NCBI GenBank assembly: GCA_001510575.1
Contig: LNGK01000007.1
Span: 62,001-126,000, forward strand
Direction: 5' to 3'
Length of the DNA: 64,000 nt
Origin: Knoxdaviesia capensis
Taxonomy: Eukaryota; Ascomycota; Sordariomycetes; Microascales; Gondwanamycetaceae
Below, piece by piece: positions 58,601 through 64,000 of this stretch. A program made the position numbers and the translations under genes. Position 1 is the stretch's first letter. Each line of letters begins with the position of its first letter. The notes beneath the pieces were generated by a model. It was not told the origin of the DNA. It made no database searches and saw nothing but the letters and a program-made list of their open reading frames with translations.

Positions 58601-60797
58601 AAACAAGAAAAGACAGCAAGAGGACCCAGAGACCAATCGCCGTGGCCAGACCCGCGAGTGACCCTGCGCCAGGACTCTCAGGAATGTACTTGAGCGCCAC
58701 CTCCGTGCACTTTTGCTCTCGTGGGCCCAGCCTTCATTCACTTGATGGATAGTTGCAGGGAGATGGGGGAGGGGAAAGAGGAGGAAGTGGAAAACAGGAA
58801 CGAAAGAAATGATGGGACGAGATCCTGCATTCGTGTCGGTTGGATGGTTTGCCGGGACACGGGTGATGTTGAAGATGGCGGTGAGAGTGTAGCATGCACA
58901 TATTACAATGTGTGGTAATGTCAGAGTGATGATATAGGCCTGACACCGTTGGATATGTGGAAGCAAGCCCTCCTATAAAACCGCGTGTAAGTGGAATGCC
59001 ACCGTTCTTGTAAGTCAAACAACGAGCCCAGGCCGGGTCTGTAGCGCACGTCCGGAATCTTGATCCTAAAGCTTCCCCCTTTTAGCTTCCACAGGGTACA
59101 CAGTGATTCTAGAAACTCGGATATCAGCCACGAACGGTTTTGTTTAGTTGGGAATCCTGACTGATGTCGTTATTTCGCCAGGCCCCTGCTGCAAAGTTGT
59201 GTGCCGGCCAGGGCTGCGAGATGAGAAGGGCAGAAGACTTTTCAAAACACGCCCGCCCCAGCCCAGGTCACTCCCTCACGGTGACGGTGCCTAAATCCTC
59301 AGGCCCAAGTGGACTGCAGCAGATTCATCAGGAGATCCGTCTGGCGGGATAGTATGTAAAGGTTTTTTTTCTGGTCTCTGAGGGACTCCACCTCACCAGA
59401 TCTTTTTTATACTGGTATCGATGGTGCATCGCACGCCGGAACTGCCGTCCATTTTAGCATCGCGGCTGTGATTTTCTGCCAAGCAGCCTTAACATGGGGG
59501 TCAGTGTGTGGCGAGAGACCGCTCAATCCTAGTACTGTTCAGTACAGTACTTATGGTCTAAGGTGGAGTGAATTTCCGTCTCTGGCCTACTTAGTATGTG
59601 CTTCCCACATGGCTTCGTTGCTAGTGAGAACCCGCTCGCGTCCTTAAGCTCGTTATTCAACAAAAGCAAGCCGGCCGGCTGGCTGCCGACCAACAAAAGC
59701 AAAAATACTATCGGCCGATAAGCTATCAGGGAGCCCGAGACACAAAAGCCACCAATATACAGAAAACCGTGGTCTCGGCCAACCACGCCCCCGCTCCAAG
59801 CTAACTCGTGTCTGTGGCGAAACCCTGCAGGATCACGATAAACGGAGGGAGATGCAGTACGAAGAGAAGGGAAACGGGGTTGGAGACTGACCCAGAAGAA
59901 CGAGAAGAAAAGGAAAATTGCACAGACACAGGAAGGCAGACGCGGGGGAAAAGATCGGCAGGACAGAGAGAGCGAGGAGGGTAAGAAGTGAGGAATGGAG
60001 GAGGGGAACTGTGAACCGCATAAAACACACACATACACACATTCTCGCAGGGTGACGACTGTCCATATCATGTATCCTTTGGAGGCGACGTGAGAGCATC
60101 TCCGGATGGAATGCAAGATTTGCTGCCACCCTTCCCCCTCCAATTCCAGATTCAGCTCTCCACAAACCCTGCACACCCCGGTAAATCTCCCCAACCCGGA
60201 AACATCGGGGCTGAGGGCCTGCGTTGCTGCAGCTGCATATTACGTGCAGGGCGGCAAAACACAGGATAGAACAGGGCTCTCATCACAGTGGAAGCAGGCA
60301 GTTGATCGCCCAGGACTGGGAGACAATCTTCCGTGGCTGATACGATCTCTGCAAAGCGTGGTCGCTATGTGCCGACAGTAGGGGATGTGCACGTTACACC
60401 CAAGTCCGACGGGACACATGCACGACCTGTTTCGCTTGCGGCAAACCGGCGGCCACCCGACGGTGTGGGTTGGACGGCCCACAGGCGGAGTCTCGGTTTG
60501 TATTCCTGTTTGTGTGTGCACCTGTTTGTGTGGCGAGGCTCAGTAAGTACACTCCAGACAAAATGTGTGAGGTCGCCTTATGGAGGGGGAGGCAGGGAGG
60601 GAGGGACACATTCACAGAGCAACAGGGAAACAGAGACAGAGAAACACACACAGAGAGAGCGAGGGGCCTTCGCCTTCTCTGGTGATGCCAGCCTTACGAG
60701 ACTTTTTGACTTGGTGGATCTGCACCAGGGCGGGCGGACACACACAGGTGTAGTGTGGTGTGGTCGGTGGGTGGATGGGTGTGCACGACGGAGGAAC

Positions 60798-60823
60798 TGT
60801 GTGTGTGTGTGTGTGTGTGTGTG
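60798..60823. repeat. (GT)n microsatellite, about 13 units
   Basis: Uninterrupted GT run within the gene-free right region. Confidence 0.9.
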
Positions 60824-63800
60824 AGAGGCCCACGACCAGCCAAGCCACCCAACCTGCCAGAACTTCCAAACCCCCTTGTCTCCCCCTCCTACCGGATGTT
60901 TCTGACAATCTCTCTCCCCAGTGGTAAGTGGCTAGCCACTGTGGCCGTGTGTGCGGTGGCCGAGTGTGCGGTGGCCGAACCTCCCACGCGCAACCTGCCG
61001 ACAGCCCGTCAGGATCCAGCCAGGCTTCTCGCCCAAGCACACCCACGTTGGGTCTCGGCCGGAGTGGCTCTGGCTGGCATGTTCAGCAGGCAAAGCACAG
61101 TCGTCGCGGTGGGCTTGAAACCCTGGATGCTGGGGAGTGTTAGAATGGGCCTGATGAGCCGGGGTGTGTGGCGGCGTCGATATACGGGATCGGGGACAGA
61201 ACACACACACACACACACATAGCTTCAGCGAGGCGAAAACATGCACACGACAGGACAGCACATACAGGAATCTACAGAACAGTGACGTACTGTGTCTATG
61301 CCCGGCTGTTCGTATGGAAGGCTGAAGCTCGGCCGTGCTCCGGACATACGAGACCGGGCGAACGAACCCGCCCGACGAATACGATACGTGCAGACAGACC
61401 TCCATGCATTCAGTGTCCGCATGTCCCTTCGTTTTCCTGTCCTATCGTCCTTCTTCCAGTCCCCAGCCTGTCCGTTCACCGATGAACACGTCAACGCCCG
61501 TTTCGTGTCGTGCTCGTCGTCACTCTCTGTTCCTTCATGTCTCTCCGTCCAGGACCTGCGTGGCTTGTTACTGTTTTTTTTTCTGGGGACCGGCCCGGGC
61601 CAGCCATTGCAGGCTAGCGCCGACAAAGCCAGCTGAAGAGACTGGTTTTGCAGTTTCCGCGGGGGGTTCTTTTCGGTGTTTCTGGTGCCCTACGCGCGCC
61701 CAGGGCTGGCTTTCGTATAACCATCGCAAGGTCACACTGTCTAAAGTCCACTGGGGCAACACAACAAGGCCAGAGGAACGAAACGGGGGGGGCATCAAGT
61801 AAAAGGAACACAGGAGAGTCAATATTCAATGGCAGGGTCTTCAAAGGTGGACACACACATATCCGGGCGTGCTGCTCGACCATTCGCCGCCCGCAACCCG
61901 CAGCGAAGGGCTGCCTCCGGATTTTCAGTTTGACATGGGGGGAGGGTCGTCCACCGGTCAGGCCACACACACAGAGAGAGAGAGCCGGGAGTTTGGATCG
62001 AGATTTGCAGTTCGACGCATGAGGGTGGTGGAAGCGGAAGCATGTGTATGGCTTCAAAGTGTGTATCATCGCTCGCTTCCACAGCCAGACTTCTCCCCTC
62101 GGTCAATTCCTCTCCTCGCCAGCTGAAGTCCCCGGTGAAGTCGAATGGCCCCGTTCCTAATAGGAAATAAGCCCGCCCGGTGGTGAATCCCGGAGCGTCC
62201 ATCGGCAACCCCGTAGAAGTCCCAATGCGGTCCCACTAAACAGCCCTCCCAGGCCGCGGAGATACTTAATAAAGGATAAAAAAAAAAAAGGAAGAAAAGT
62301 TTTCTTGGGGATCCAGAGGTATACAGGTTTTATTGCAATATTCTCGTTCCTTTTTCATTTTTTTTTTGTCTGGTGAGAACATCTTCTCGGATCACCATCC
62401 TGACCTAGCTTTGACGACCACCGCCGCACCATCACCCCCTCATATCTATTCTCTCTGTCTGTTGTCCAGCCCGGCCGGCCTGCAACCACCGACACAAGCA
62501 CCAAGACACGTATCAACGCCAGAGTCTCCATCCACCTGCAGGCTGAGTCCCCTTCGCTCTGCCTCCAGCCTGAGACTTGTTCCTTCGAGCGGCCGGGGCT
62601 ACGACGACTTACAGTCAGCGAGGGGAGAGAGACTCGATGAACTGAACCACTGCTCCACAGAGTTTGGGGGCCCTATCACTCATCGTGTCGACGCGTCCGG
62701 TGAACATGTCTTAGCCGTCTCTCTCTCTCTGTGTGTGTGTGTGTGCGACTTCCCTCCATCGCCCGCCTATACAGTATGCCCGGGGGAAAGGTGTGTGCTG
62801 GTAGCGCTCGATACAGAGCACCGTCGGAAGTAGCACGCGTCAACCGACCGTCTGTCGCTGGCCTCCCGGCCGTGCAACCTTGTACCAGCATGTCTGTCTA
62901 GGCTGTCATGTCGAAGGCCTGGCTAAATGCTGCAGATGGGGGGGGCTGACACCACGCCATCGTCGACGACCCACCACGACGACCAACGGCCTCGACATCC
63001 GACTCACCGACGTAGACGGCGAAGAGCAGGCAGGATCAAATTCCGCTGGCCTCGGACCTTACTTTCCCCCCTAGCCCTATCACGGATATACCTAGCCCCC
63101 CCTTGTCTCTGAGTTCTTTTTTTTGGTTCCTTTTTCCCTGCATTTTTTTTTTCTGGATGGGCTGCCTCCGCTAACATGGCCCGGCCATGAGGCCTCGTGC
63201 GGGCGGCACGTAACGAAGCTATATTCCTTTTTCTTTCTTTTCTCTCTTTTTTTCCCTCACTTCGGTCGGCGAACACCTGATCCAGCGTAAGACGATCCTC
63301 GTTTTCGTTTTAGTGTGGTGATATGTGCCGTGGGCGTTCGGAGCAGCCCAGTGTTTCATGCCGCCGCCGCCGCCGCCTGCGTTTCTTCATCGCAATGACG
63401 AATCTGGGCGTGCATGCATGTCTACGATAGCCCTCAGGCAAACAAGGCGGCAGCGGACTTCAGCCCAGTGCTCACCTACAGACACACGCGCACAGACATG
63501 TACACGACACATACAGCGAATCCCCCCGGGGTCGCCAATCGCCCTTCCCAAACACCCAAAGGGCTCCCGGCGTCCCCAGCCGCAGGCCACGCGCGCACGA
63601 CAACGACCGGGTGGCGAACCGACAGGAAGGAGTCCTCGCTAGGAAGAGCTAAGGTCCCCGGCTGTGTGTGTGTGTGTGTGAGTGCGTGCGCGAACGAACC
63701 CACCGACATTGACGGAGCTAATGCCTCGCAGGTCCCACGAACACGGTATCTTGGGACAGATGTCCCCTTCCGCTTCCAGCACACCCACACCCTCGTTTCT

Positions 63801-64000
63801 GTTCGTCCCAACTGACGAAATACTCAATACGGGGGCAGCTGAGATGCACACACACACACACACATACAGCAAAAACCTGCGTGGGCGCCACGGTGCCCCC
63901 CCCCGGTTCTCCATGCTAACATCCTCCATCCATCCACGGTACCGCTGCTCCGTTTCCATCTCGTTTGCCATGGCGTAGAATCTAAGCGAGGCCAGATTGG

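Larger units (their letters stand above)
52340..64000. other. Long region without convincing genes, microsatellite-rich
   Basis: In 11.7 kb I find no open frame with a recognisable domain, intron grammar or coding-like composition; the frames present are Arg/Pro/Ser-rich or translations of repeats. It is not AT-rich and shows no RIP signature. CA/TG microsatellites occur at about 52635-52664, 54389-54409, 60798-60823, 61198-61219, 62730-62745, 63662-63680 and 63847-63864. From about 62,340 the plus strand becomes pyrimidine-rich in patches, as in fungal leaders, so the region may be the long upstream region of a gene beyond the window. Confidence 0.5.

Noticed and set aside
1..64000. CRISPR arrays, bacterial operons, riboswitches
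   Set aside because: No regularly spaced repeats; the window is eukaryotic. The direct repeats seen are LTRs, microsatellites or coding repeats.

Overview
This window is nuclear DNA of a filamentous ascomycete (Pezizomycotina, probably a sordariomycete; the order is not resolved). The evidence is: protein-coding genes with short introns (about 55-175 bases, GTRNGY donors, CTRAC-type branch sites); a mix of typical fungal genes (Zn2Cys6 regulator, secreted subtilase, fungal-type asparaginase, Fic1-like C2 protein, gamma-tubulin, Spo14-type phospholipase D); C/T-rich promoter and leader tracts; and a retrotransposon mutated in the pattern of repeat-induced point mutation (RIP).

Layout. 1-1,413: 3' part of a Zn2Cys6-type regulator. 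3,791-6,857: secreted subtilisin-like protease with a PA domain. 7,968-13,605: complete Ty1/copia-type LTR retrotransposon on the minus strand, with 342-bp LTRs, a 5-bp target duplication and a primer site resembling the anticodon arm of initiator tRNA-Met; its interior has lost almost all CpA/TpG and all coding capacity. 14,767-16,070: divergent secreted asparaginase-like protein. 18,554-21,608 (-): Rtf1 of the Paf1 complex, with an unusual long first intron or alternative N-terminus. 22,219-23,069: Coq7 (ubiquinone synthesis), divergent from Rtf1. 23,634-29,225 (-): phospholipase D1. 30,576-33,416 (-): fusion of a coiled coil, a PD-(D/E)XK nuclease-like domain and a kinase-like domain. 34,386-36,051: gamma-tubulin. 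37,158-40,550: large unrecognised protein. 41,180-42,164 (-): Yfh7/uridine-kinase-like P-loop protein. 43,796-47,469 (-): Fic1/Inn1-like C2 protein. 50,369-51,030: TMEM234-like membrane protein. 51,542-52,339 (-): unrecognised 183-residue protein. From 52,340 to the end I find no convincing gene: about 11.7 kb of non-AT-rich DNA with at least seven CA/TG microsatellites.

The genes do not form a pathway. Most are housekeeping: transcription elongation, ubiquinone, lipid signalling, microtubule nucleation and cytokinesis. The left side, with two secreted proteins flanking a dead retrotransposon and a regulator at the edge, looks more accessory. Splice sites were placed by hand from consensus motifs, phase agreement and family knowledge. 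Every multi-exon model given here sums to a whole number of codons. No database search was run.
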